Assembly (NCBI RefSeq): GCF_900176645.1
Contig: NZ_FXAN01000067.1
Span: 1-43,995, forward strand
Direction of reading: 5' to 3'
Length of the DNA stretch: 43,995 bases
From: Burkholderia singularis
GTDB taxonomy: Bacteria > Pseudomonadota > Gammaproteobacteria > Burkholderiales > Burkholderiaceae
Part shown: one piece after another, positions 7,846-14,995 of the stretch
How the letters are laid out: each line of letters opens with the position of its first letter
How positions within the stretch are numbered: the first letter of the stretch is position 1
Position numbers and translations under genes: made by a program
The notes under the pieces: model-generated
What the model was told of the DNA's origin: nothing
What the model saw: the letters and a program-made list of their open reading frames with translations, nothing else
Databases searched by the model: none

Positions 7846-9048
7846 ATGAATGATCCAAGAAGTCTGCCCGCCTTTTCCACCGGAACGCAAATCGTGCCGC
7901 GCACGGTGGCCGAGTTGGCCGACATGCTGCGCGCAAGCGCACCCGAACGTGACCGCGCGGGCGGCCATGCGGCGCGCGAAAAGCGTTGGATTGCCGATGC
8001 AGGGTTGCTCACGCTCGCGGTGCCACGCGAATTCGGTGGTCAGGAGGCCGAATGGCCGCTGATCTATCAAACGATTCGCGCGCTCGCGCGCGCGGACAGC
8101 GCGCTTGCCCACTTGCTCGGCTTTCAATATCTGCAGACCGTCAGCGTGGATGTCTGGGGCAATGCCGCACAGCGCGAGCGCTATTTGCGCGGCACGGTCG
8201 AACATAACTGGTGGTGGGGCAATGCGGTCAATCCCCTCGATACGCGGCTTGCCGCGCACGCAGCTAGCGACGGCGGCTATTGGCTCGATGGCGTCAAAGG
8301 CTTTTGCTCGGGTACGCGCGGCTCGCAGCAGATGACGGTGTCTGCGCACGATCCGTCAACGGGCAAGCCGATCTTCGCGGTCGTGCCGACCGATCGGGAC
8401 GGAATTGTGGTGCACGACGATTGGGATCCGATCGGCCAGCGGCAGACCGATAGCGGTAGTGTGTCGTTCGAGCGGGTGCGGGTCGAGCCGCAAGAAGTGT
8501 TGCATCGATCCGAAGCGCCGCCGACGCCGCGGGCGACGTTGCGCACGCTCGTATCGCAACTCGTGTTGACGAATCTTTTCGTCGGCATCGCGCAGGGCGC
8601 GCTTGCCGAGGCGCGCGATTACGTGCAGCGGGCCGGGCGGCCATGGGTGCAGTCCGGTGTGGAAAGGGCGGTCGATGATCCTTACACGCTGCAGCGTTTT
8701 GGCGATATGCGGGTGCACGCGGTGAGCGCCGAGGCACTGGCCGATCGCGCTGCGCAGGCGTTACAGGCCGCATGGGCGCTCAAGGATGCATTGACGGCCG
8801 AAGGCCGCGCGCAAACGGCGCTGGCGATATCGGAGGCGAAGATCGTCGCCCAGCGTGCCGCGCTCGAGGTCGGCGAGGCTTTGTTCGATGCGTGCGGCGC
8901 GCGCGCGAGCGCCGCATCACTTGCGTTCGATCGTTTCTGGCGCAATGCGCGCACGCATACGTTGCATGATCCGCTCGACTACCGGCTGCGCGACGTCGGC
9001 CGTTATGCGTTGACGGGAGCGCTGCCGGAGGCGTCGCTGTATACGTGA
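7846..9048 (+). CDS. SfnB-like sulfur-acquisition oxidoreductase (acyl-CoA dehydrogenase fold)
   Basis: 400 aa flavoprotein of the acyl-CoA dehydrogenase superfamily in the SfnB/DszC branch. Members typically act as FMNH2-dependent monooxygenases on sulfur compounds rather than as dehydrogenases. Visible: the N-terminal helical part with VPREFGGQEAEWPLIYQTIRA, a central beta domain (KGFCSGTRGSQQMTVSA, then DWDPIGQRQTDSGSVSFERV) and the C-terminal four-helix bundle ending RDVGRYALTG. The start is ATG 7846, where similarity to the family begins. It likely works with the NtaA-type enzyme at 4303 in releasing sulfite or a smaller sulfonate during sulfate starvation. No flavin reductase is adjacent. 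Confidence 0.82.
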   Translation: MNDPRSLPAFSTGTQIVPRTVAELADMLRASAPERDRAGGHAAREKRWIADAGLLTLAVPREFGGQEAEWPLIYQTIRALARADSALAHLLGFQYLQTVSVDVWGNAAQRERYLRGTVEHNWWWGNAVNPLDTRLAAHAASDGGYWLDGVKGFCSGTRGSQQMTVSAHDPSTGKPIFAVVPTDRDGIVVHDDWDPIGQRQTDSGSVSFERVRVEPQEVLHRSEAPPTPRATLRTLVSQLVLTNLFVGIAQGALAEARDYVQRAGRPWVQSGVERAVDDPYTLQRFGDMRVHAVSAEALADRAAQALQAAWALKDALTAEGRAQTALAISEAKIVAQRAALEVGEALFDACGARASAASLAFDRFWRNARTHTLHDPLDYRLRDVGRYALTGALPEASLYT

Positions 9049-9101
9049 GCGTAACCGTGATCGAGGCCGGCGAGCTACGTGCCGCGGTTCGAAGCAAGCG
9101 G

Positions 9102-9120
9102 GCCGGCACAGCGTGCCGGC
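9102..9120. repeat. Hairpin downstream of the SfnB-like gene
   Basis: GCCGGCAC (9102-9109) and GTGCCGGC (9113-9120) form a perfect 8-bp stem with a 3-base loop, 53 bases after the SfnB-like stop. No T-run follows. It lies between convergent genes and may stabilise or end either transcript. Confidence 0.45.
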
Positions 9121-9196
9121 GCGTCAGGTATGCGCTTGTGCGCCGCCCTGCCGGGGCGGTGCCCGGTTCGACGTCGGCTGACGCATGGGCACGGGT

Positions 9197-9955
9197 TCAT
9201 TCGACCGAGCGGCTCGTTACGAAGCGTGACGCGAATGCTTCGAACGCATCGACGTCCGCGCCTGGTATGGGGGCCGGCGTATCGTTCGGGCTGGGGGCGC
9301 CCATCTGAACCAGTTGGCAGTCGATCAGATGCCGTGCGCTCGGAAACTTAGACATCCTGGGCATGCGGTAGCGCAGCCTGAACAGCCTGGGCAGCACGCC
9401 GGGCGGTTTGCGCAGATCGTCGATCTTCTGTACCGTCGCATCGAACCAGAAACGCGACCACGCCGCTTGCTTGTCGCTGCGCGGCGCGGCGATGAACTCC
9501 GCCAGCACGAGCAGAATGTATGGAATGTCGCGCTGCGCGAGCGTCGGCCATGCCCATAGCTTCAATACGTCCGCATGCTCGATCGCGTGCGTGAAGCGCG
9601 CGATGCCGAAAGCCGAGGCCGTTTGCCGAATCGTGTGCAGATGCCGTTGCCACGACTGGAAAAAGGTCGCGCGCTGACGCCGGCCGCGTTCGTCGAGCGG
9701 CGGGCCGACCTGGGCGGCAAGCGGATTCGGTAGCGTGACATTGACGAGCGGGCAGCGCGCATGATTGCCGGTCAGGTGCGCGAAGCGGCGTGTGTGCGAA
9801 CGGCCGCGCAATTGCACGATGTAGACGGCCTCCAGGCAGAGCGGACAGCGCGCCCACCCGTGCGGGACGGGATCCATTCGACAGAAATCGTCGATATGGA
9901 TCAAGCGATCCTCGACCGGGTGCAGCGCATATTCGAGCATCGGCCGTGCTTTCAT
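9197..9955 (-). CDS. CoiA-like zinc-ribbon protein of unknown function
   Basis: 252 aa, not firmly identified. Residues about 37-72 contain CPLC, then RRFAHLTGNHARC: the C-x2-C ... F-A-H ... C spacing seen in the N-terminal zinc-binding region of CoiA-type competence and nuclease-like proteins. The remainder is tryptophan- and arginine-rich, with the segment QSWQRHLHTIRQTASAFGIAR, but no PD-(D/E)xK active site that I can confirm. It is the downstream member of a same-strand pair with the gene at 10157, separated by 201 bases containing a 9-bp direct repeat. Function is open; a DNA-related role is only suggested by the CoiA resemblance. Confidence 0.6.
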   Translation of the reverse strand: MKARPMLEYALHPVEDRLIHIDDFCRMDPVPHGWARCPLCLEAVYIVQLRGRSHTRRFAHLTGNHARCPLVNVTLPNPLAAQVGPPLDERGRRQRATFFQSWQRHLHTIRQTASAFGIARFTHAIEHADVLKLWAWPTLAQRDIPYILLVLAEFIAAPRSDKQAAWSRFWFDATVQKIDDLRKPPGVLPRLFRLRYRMPRMSKFPSARHLIDCQLVQMGAPSPNDTPAPIPGADVDAFEAFASRFVTSRSVE

Positions 9956-10022
9956 ATCGGTGCCGGTTGGACCGGTGCGCGGCGCGGCGCATCAACGCAC
10001 GCGCCGCCGATCGGCCGCGACG

Positions 10023-10042
10023 ATCAACGGGTTATCAACGGG
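10023..10042. repeat. 9-bp direct repeat upstream of the CoiA-like gene
   Basis: ATCAACGGG occurs at 10023-10031 and again at 10034-10042, an 11-bp period or about one helical turn. It is 68 bases upstream of the minus-strand start at 9955, a position that would suit an operator. Confidence 0.3.
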
Positions 10043-10156
10043 ATCAGCCAAGGTCGGTAGTATCCCTAATCAGACACGCACTATATGACAGCTTGATGTG
10101 CATGAGCTGACGTTTCGTTTTCGCGGCACGGCGCGCCGCCGACGAATACCGCCAAT

Positions 10157-10726
10157 TCAGCGATCGGCGCCGAGTGACGCGCGCAGCGTATCCATGAGCC
10201 GCTGATAACGCGCTCGGATTTCGTCGCACGATGCGATGTTCTCGCTCGAGAATCGCTCGGACCACGCGGGCTGCCACGGATGTGCGCCGTGGCTGATCCG
10301 GTCGCCGTCGGCGCTCGTGATCGTCGATTTGATCCGCGCGTCGCGGCCCGCGCCGGAATGCGTGTCGAACAGCGCGTCGAGATAGGCTTGATACGCGCGG
10401 TAGACGTCATCGCCAAACAGATGGCGGTAGACGTGGATCGTTTGATCCAGTTCGCGCTTCGTGCGGATCACTTCGTCGGGCGTGATGTCCTTCCACGGGC
10501 CGACCCACGTGTAGAAACATAGCAGGCGATTGAGGTGCGGCGCGATGGTGTCGTAGATCGCGAGCCGTTTTTCGATCAGCTTTTGATTCGTCCACTGAAC
10601 AAATTCGAGCTGTTTGAGCCGGCGGCTGATGACCCAGCCGAGCGCGGTGACGGACAACGGCGTCAGGATCTCGACGCCGAGCTTGAGGACTTCCAGCGAA
10701 TTCCATGGATTGTCCGGTGCCGGCAT
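10157..10726 (-). CDS. Hypothetical membrane-anchored protein
   Basis: 189 aa, family not recognised. One hydrophobic helix near the N-terminus (about residues 14-34, LKLGVEILTPLSVTALGWVI) is followed by a basic flank (SRRLKQLE) and a largely helical cytoplasmic part rich in aromatic and charged residues, including FYTWVGPWKDITPDEVIRTK and YRHLFGDDVYRAYQAYLDAL. This layout, one membrane anchor plus a helical soluble region, resembles several uncharacterised Burkholderia proteins. A plausible ribosome site (AGGAG) precedes ATG 10726. It is on the same strand as the CoiA-like gene, but the two may be independent. Confidence 0.6.
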   Translation of the reverse strand: MPAPDNPWNSLEVLKLGVEILTPLSVTALGWVISRRLKQLEFVQWTNQKLIEKRLAIYDTIAPHLNRLLCFYTWVGPWKDITPDEVIRTKRELDQTIHVYRHLFGDDVYRAYQAYLDALFDTHSGAGRDARIKSTITSADGDRISHGAHPWQPAWSERFSSENIASCDEIRARYQRLMDTLRASLGADR

Positions 10727-11063
10727 GCGTGCTCCTGGTCGAAAGGCCCACTATAGTCGATTCGGATTGGCCGTTGCGATGCGTTTTTTACGGCGGCTGA
10801 ATCCCGTGCATCTTCTGACGCGTCGAGCGATAAACGGGCCGCGTCGCCCGTCATGTGTTGTGGCTGCGGGCTCATGTGCGTCTGTCGTTCAATGGACTGT
10901 TGCGGCAAGCGGATACGCCCGCCCATCATCAGATCGGCCGTTCAATCGATTGGCATAGCTGGCCGAACATTGAATCTGCCCGCCGATAAGTTAAATGCCG
11001 GATTGCGTCGGCTGCGCGCGCGTATGGGAAAATCCCGAGCCGTGTCTTTTTTATGGTTCCACC
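10727..11063. other. Divergent gap before the TetR gene
   Basis: Gene-free 337 bases between divergent genes. On the minus strand a TATAGT -10-like box lies about 30 bases upstream of ATG 10726, but without a convincing -35. Near the right end a T6 run (about 11046-11051) lies just before the TetR start. No palindromic TetR operator is obvious. Confidence 0.35.
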
Positions 11064-11663
11064 ATGCTGACCCCTGCCCGTACACCCGCCAGGAAGCGCG
11101 CTTCGCGCGGCACGCTCGGCAAGGAAGACTGGATTGCTGCCGCGACCGATCTGCTGATCGATGGGAGTGTGGAGGCGATACGGGTCGAATCCTTGGCCAA
11201 GCGGCTGCGCATTACCACCGGCAGCTTTTACTATCATTTCAAGGATCGCGACGACCTGCTGGCACAAGTGCTCGAGAATTGGCGCGAATGGGCGACCGCC
11301 CAGACCATTCGTCAACTGCAAGTGGGGCAGGCCGATCCTCGCCGAGTCATCGAGAACATGCTCGAATTGCCGTTTCATGGTTCGTCCGCGCGGCGTGCAT
11401 CGATGATCGAACTTTCGGTGCGGATTTGGGCGAGGCAGGACGAAAGCGTTCAGCGCGTCGTCGACGCTGTCGACAAACAGCGCTTGGCTTACGCGCAGCG
11501 GTGTTTCATGGCATTGGGGGCGACGCCGTCGAAGGCGCGAGGCAAGGCATTCGCAACGTACAGTTATTTGATTTCACAGTCGATGCTGTGGCATATCGGC
11601 GACGCGGCATATAAGAAAAAGATGCGCGAGTACATGCGTGAGGTCCTGCTCGGCGACATTTGA
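11064..11663 (+). CDS. TetR/AcrR-family transcriptional regulator
   Basis: 199 aa. The N-terminal helix-turn-helix (about residues 15-62) is canonical: KEDWIAAATDLLIDGSVEAIRVESLAKRL, then ITTGSFYYHFKDRDDLLAQV. The C-terminal ligand domain is helical and ends with aromatic-rich helices. I start at ATG 11064; an in-frame start at 10995 would add 23 residues with no family resemblance, and neither has a clear Shine-Dalgarno. No obvious target gene is adjacent: the next confident gene (DoxX) is more than 600 bases downstream, so its regulon cannot be inferred. Confidence 0.88.
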   Translation: MLTPARTPARKRASRGTLGKEDWIAAATDLLIDGSVEAIRVESLAKRLRITTGSFYYHFKDRDDLLAQVLENWREWATAQTIRQLQVGQADPRRVIENMLELPFHGSSARRASMIELSVRIWARQDESVQRVVDAVDKQRLAYAQRCFMALGATPSKARGKAFATYSYLISQSMLWHIGDAAYKKKMREYMREVLLGDI

Positions 11664-11762
11664 CGGCTGAGCCCGGTAGGGCGGCGGTGTGGTGCTGTCT
11701 GTTGCAAGGCGAGGAGAAACTTGTCGAGATGAGCAACGGCGGCATTTGCGACGCCTCGCACG

Positions 11763-11790
11763 AGTGCGAAGTGCGAAGTGCGAAGTGCGA
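11763..11790. repeat. Heptamer tandem repeat, four perfect copies of AGTGCGA
   Basis: Four uninterrupted copies of AGTGCGA occupy 28 bases in a gene-free stretch. Short perfect tandem repeats like this commonly vary in copy number between strains by slipped-strand mispairing and are used as VNTR typing loci in Burkholderia. It is about 100 bases after the TetR stop and is not inside a confident reading frame. Confidence 0.85.
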
Positions 11791-11868
11791 GTATCGATTG
11801 ATCGAGGCCTGGCGGCTCGCGTTCGCAGATCGACTCGGTTATTTCGCGCCCGTTGAGGCAGCGCCAAC

Positions 11869-12126
11869 ATGATCGTGATGGCGCGCAACTCGTTCGAGGT
11901 TGCGCCGAGCGCTCAACCGCGTCACGGCTTTGATGCACGCAACCGGCGCATTGACCTGAAGAATTTCGAGTTCGCCGGCGATCGCTGGCTGGCTGCGCTG
12001 TTCGTGAACATCGAGCGGCACGAGTACGAGCAGCCGCTTCTTTTTGCCGTGCGTCGACCCATCGATAGCAGCGCCGGCCGAGCCGCGCCCGCAAGCGGGC
12101 GCGATATCCGGCACGCTTCAGTATGA
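11869..12126 (+). CDS. Possible small protein of 85 aa
   Basis: ATG 11869 is preceded by GAGG at 11855-11858 and opens an 85-codon frame with strong G/C at third positions. The composition is plausible for a folded protein (GFDARNRRIDLKNFEFAG, DRWLAALFVNIERHEYEQ). I recognise no family, and a minus-strand frame of similar length overlaps it, so it may be chance. Confidence 0.3.
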   Translation: MIVMARNSFEVAPSAQPRHGFDARNRRIDLKNFEFAGDRWLAALFVNIERHEYEQPLLFAVRRPIDSSAGRAAPASGRDIRHASV

Positions 12127-12295
12127 GCGCGGGTGTAACGCGTTGATATGAAAGGGGTTTGGCTCCGGGTGCAAAGTTTTGCTACAACCTTTTGCTTGGA
12201 GTGGCCGCCAAGACCTCCTATTCTGGCGCATTTACGAGATAACAGGCCGCCACGCCAATGCGCGGCTGCATCGATTGGCCACGAGGAGGTCACGC

Positions 12296-12733
12296 ATGAC
12301 GCGTTCCGTCGATTCCGGCATCATTTTTGTCGCGCGTTTGTTGCTTGCGTTGCTGTTTCTGTGGGGCGGCGCGACGAAACTGCTGGGCTATGGCGAGTTC
12401 GCCGGTTATTTGCGGGGGCTTGGCGTGCCGTATGGGCAGATCGTCGCGCCTGCGGTTGTTGCGCTCGAGGGGCTGTCCGGGCTGCTGCTCGTCGTGGGCT
12501 ACAAGGTGAAGCCGCTGGCGCTGGTGCTGGCGTTCTACACGATCGCGACCGCGTTGGTTGCGCACAATTTCTGGGATGCGACCGATCCTGTGCTGCAACA
12601 CGACATGGTCATCCACTTCTGGAAGAACGTCGCGATTGCCGGCGGTTTCCTGCTGCTGTTCGTGACGGGCGCGGGCGGTGCGAGTATCGACGGCTTGCGG
12701 CGGCCGTCGTCGCCTTATGGCCATTTGAGGTAA
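12296..12733 (+). CDS. DoxX-family membrane protein
   Basis: 145 aa with four hydrophobic helices, the size and pattern of DoxX/SURF4-like inner-membrane proteins. Visible family segments are RLLLALLFLWGGATKLLGY near residue 15, the conserved GLGVP turn, and HNFWD followed by HFWKNVAIAGGFLLL. Some members take part in redox or thiosulfate-related electron transfer; for most the role is unknown. ATG 12296 has an excellent ribosome site (GAGGAGGT), and the alternative upstream in-frame start encodes non-membrane sequence. It appears monocistronic. Confidence 0.88.
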   Translation: MTRSVDSGIIFVARLLLALLFLWGGATKLLGYGEFAGYLRGLGVPYGQIVAPAVVALEGLSGLLLVVGYKVKPLALVLAFYTIATALVAHNFWDATDPVLQHDMVIHFWKNVAIAGGFLLLFVTGAGGASIDGLRRPSSPYGHLR

Positions 12734-12937
12734 TGCGCCCGATCCGGGGGCGGGCGATTGGGATGGGCGGCGCGCGCCGTGGCGAATGCGAGCCTGGTGC
12801 GGCGCGCGGGCGGCGCAAGCAGGGTGCAACGCATCGTTGAATCTCCTGATTGGCGCGGTGGCTTCGCGCGCTGCCGCATCGAACGTCAATCTTCAAATTG
12901 GAAAACGGCCGGCGGTTAATGGCCGACGCGCTCGTGC

Positions 12938-14404
12938 TTAGAACGCGATGTTGGTGCGCAGTCCGACGACGAACGTGTTGCGCAGCGGCTGCGCAGGATC
13001 GGCCGGGTTCTGGCCCGCGCCCGCGTTGAACGTGTATTGCGCATCTGCCTGCAATTGCCACCACGGCGTGAGTTGATACTGATACGTCGCCTCGAGCGCC
13101 GTTTCGCTCGTGCGCACGCCGTAAGGGCCGCCGGTGAAGCGCCGAAAGTCCTGATCGAGCGCGCTCGCGTGCGAGCCGACCTTGATGTACGTGACGGCGA
13201 GCCCGGCGCTATCGTTATCGCGGCCTTCGAACGGCGCTTTCAGCACGATGCCCGCGTTGGCGGCCACGCTGACGAGGTTGCGCTCGCCGGGCGCGGCCAT
13301 CACGCGCGCGAATACGCCGAGGCTTTTCGCGCCGGCGGGATCGGGGCGCCATATCATCTGGTCGGCGACCGCGTAGACGCTGTAATTGCCGTGATGCGGG
13401 CGCGCTACGCCTGTGGATGCCGGATCTGCAAGCGACAGGCCGGCGTTGTCGGTCTGCTGGTCGGCGAAGCGGCCGTTGTGATACCAAACCCCGATCTTGT
13501 ACGTGCCAGGCAGCCCGCCCGGTTTGCCGGTATCCATTTCGCCGTCGGCCGGCTGGTTCAGCGCATATTGCAACTCGCCGATGAACAGCGTGCTGTTGTG
13601 CAGGTTGAAGTTCGTGCCGCTCAGGTTGTTCGGGTTGTTGCCGAGCGGATCGCCGTCGAACACGCCCGCGAGCGCGGTGAGCGACGGCGTGATCTTGCCG
13701 CGCAAGCGCACGCCGAGCGCCGACAGCGGATATGCGGGGCCGCCGTTGGGCATGTCGTATGACGGCAGCGCGGGCCAGCCGAACATCGTGTTGACGAACG
13801 TCTGCGCGTACTGGCTGACGATGAATTCCTGATCGAGACTTTGCTGGCCGATCTTCACGTCGACGCGCTGGCCGAGAAACGATTGCTGATACCACAGTTC
13901 CCAGAGGCGCGTCGTGTCCTGCGCCTCGATGCCGCTCGCGGTGTTCAGCGTGCCGAGGTTGGATTGGCTGAGGTTGCGGCCGTGAATTTGCAGCGCGCTC
14001 GCGTTGAGCGTGCCGCCGGGCAGGCCGAACGCCTTTTGCGTATCCACGGTGAAGGTCGCGGTCGTGAGGCCGTCGTAGGTGCCGCCGCGGTGCAGGCCGC
14101 CACGCAGGTTCGCCAGATATTCGCCGGTTTCCTGCAGGCCCAGCGTGATCCCATATTTGCCCAGCCAGGGGCGCAGCCCGCCGATGTCGCCGAGCAGCGT
14201 CTGGCGCGTCCATATGCCCGTCCATTGGGTCGCCGGCTTCGCGCTGATCGCCAGATCAGCCTCGGGCGCTTCGGGCTGCGCGTCCGGCGACGTGGCGGCA
14301 AACGCGGCCGAGCTGAACAGCCATGCGCACACGGCGGCCGCGCGGCGAGCGGTTGAGCGGGGGCGATGGTGCGTGAAGCGCCCGGCGGGCAACGCGAATA
14401 GCAT
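12938..14404 (-). CDS. OprB-family carbohydrate-selective porin
   Basis: 488 aa from ATG 14404 (a GAGGAAG ribosome site lies just upstream). A signal peptide (arginines around 14-21, hydrophobic core, AFA near 36) leads to a mature beta-barrel of alternating residues ending in phenylalanine, as outer-membrane barrels need for BAM recognition. OprB landmarks are present: WTRQTLLGDIGGLRPWLG, GITLGLQETGEYLANLRGG and late WWQLQADAQYTFN. OprB porins pass sugars, but related MnoP-type channels pass metal ions. A Fur-box-like element and a strong promoter lie upstream, so this one may be iron- or metal-regulated. No sugar genes flank it, which fits a non-sugar role. Confidence 0.88.
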   Translation of the reverse strand: MLFALPAGRFTHHRPRSTARRAAAVCAWLFSSAAFAATSPDAQPEAPEADLAISAKPATQWTGIWTRQTLLGDIGGLRPWLGKYGITLGLQETGEYLANLRGGLHRGGTYDGLTTATFTVDTQKAFGLPGGTLNASALQIHGRNLSQSNLGTLNTASGIEAQDTTRLWELWYQQSFLGQRVDVKIGQQSLDQEFIVSQYAQTFVNTMFGWPALPSYDMPNGGPAYPLSALGVRLRGKITPSLTALAGVFDGDPLGNNPNNLSGTNFNLHNSTLFIGELQYALNQPADGEMDTGKPGGLPGTYKIGVWYHNGRFADQQTDNAGLSLADPASTGVARPHHGNYSVYAVADQMIWRPDPAGAKSLGVFARVMAAPGERNLVSVAANAGIVLKAPFEGRDNDSAGLAVTYIKVGSHASALDQDFRRFTGGPYGVRTSETALEATYQYQLTPWWQLQADAQYTFNAGAGQNPADPAQPLRNTFVVGLRTNIAF

Positions 14405-14508
14405 GACGTTTCTTCCTCTTCGTCCTTTTGATCGTGCGAGCGGCGCGCGGCCGCGCGATGCGCGACGCAGGGTCGGCAATACGCGGAAAACGGCCGTGGT
14501 GCGCGCGC

Positions 14509-14537
14509 ATCGTATGCAGGGTCGATATTGATGTCAA
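14509..14537 (-). promoter_or_regulatory. Sigma70 promoter for the OprB-type porin
   Basis: On the minus strand: perfect -35 TTGACA (forward 14532-14537), 17-bp spacer, -10 TACGAT (forward 14509-14514). It predicts a start about 100 bases before ATG 14404. This is the best-matching core promoter in the window. Confidence 0.65.
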
Positions 14538-14544
14538 TAAAAAT

Positions 14545-14557
14545 GAGAATGATTCTC
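14545..14557. promoter_or_regulatory. Fur-box-like palindrome
   Basis: GAGAATGATTCTC is palindromic except for its central base and lies in the AT-rich context AAATGAGAATGATTCTC, matching the GATAATGATAATCATTATC Fur consensus core. It sits immediately upstream of the porin -35, centred near -49 of the predicted start, and between two divergent promoter candidates. Fur normally represses with iron; this off-centre position makes the direction of control uncertain. Confidence 0.65.
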
Positions 14558-14564
14558 GTACATA

Positions 14565-14593
14565 TTGCTTTCGGCAATGATATTTCTTACAAA
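14565..14593 (+). promoter_or_regulatory. Plus-strand sigma70-like promoter candidate
   Basis: -35 TTGCTT (14565-14570), 17-bp spacer, -10 TACAAA (14588-14593). It would read toward the LRR-kinase gene and lies right beside the Fur-like box. Matches are partial, and the leader to GTG 14996 would be about 400 bases. Confidence 0.3.
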
Positions 14594-14995
14594 TCAAATG
14601 CTTGACGGTCAAAAGCGAAAGTGAAATGAAATATTCGAGGTAACAAAAGGGGGGAGGTGAGGCGGGATGATGCGTTCGACGAAGCAAGCGCGGCCGGTTC
14701 AGCGGCGACGCCAATCGTTTCGAATGCGGTGATCGCGGTGGCGCCACACCGCATTGCGCCACTGCTCCACTGGAGCGGATGCCCGCCGGCCGGGCGCGCA
14801 TCACGTCTACGGATTGGCGCTGCAACATGTCAGCCCGTCGCCGCGATTCGGCGGCGAGTGGGTGCTATGAGGCCGCTTCAGACGCCGACCACGGCAGTAC
14901 CTGAGAAAATGGGCGGTTGGTTGTCCGAAAGTGATCCCAGTAGAATCGGCGCGGTGGGTTCAACCCGCATTGGCAACCGAATACGGCTTTTCACT

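Larger units (their letters stand above)
11664..12295. other. 632-base gap between TetR and DoxX genes
   Basis: No confident gene. It holds a 4x AGTGCGA tandem repeat (11763-11790), one low-confidence small open frame (11869-12126) and a near-perfect palindrome CGCGCCCGC/GCGGGCGCG (12084-12092 with 12095-12103). A good ribosome site for doxX (GAGGAGGT, 12283-12290) closes it. Confidence 0.5.
14405..14995. other. Divergent regulatory gap between oprB-type and LRR-kinase genes
   Basis: About 590 bases without a confident gene. It contains a minus-strand sigma70 promoter, a Fur-box-like palindrome and a plus-strand promoter candidate, listed separately. The plus-strand kinase frame stays open back to 14657, so part of the right half could be coding if a GTG at 14657 or ATG at 14867 is used; the encoded extension has no recognisable domain. 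Confidence 0.45.

Noticed and set aside
14657..14995. N-terminal extension of the LRR-kinase to a GTG at 14657
   Set aside because: A G-rich stretch precedes that GTG, but the 113 extra residues look non-coding and family proteins begin at the GTG at 14996.
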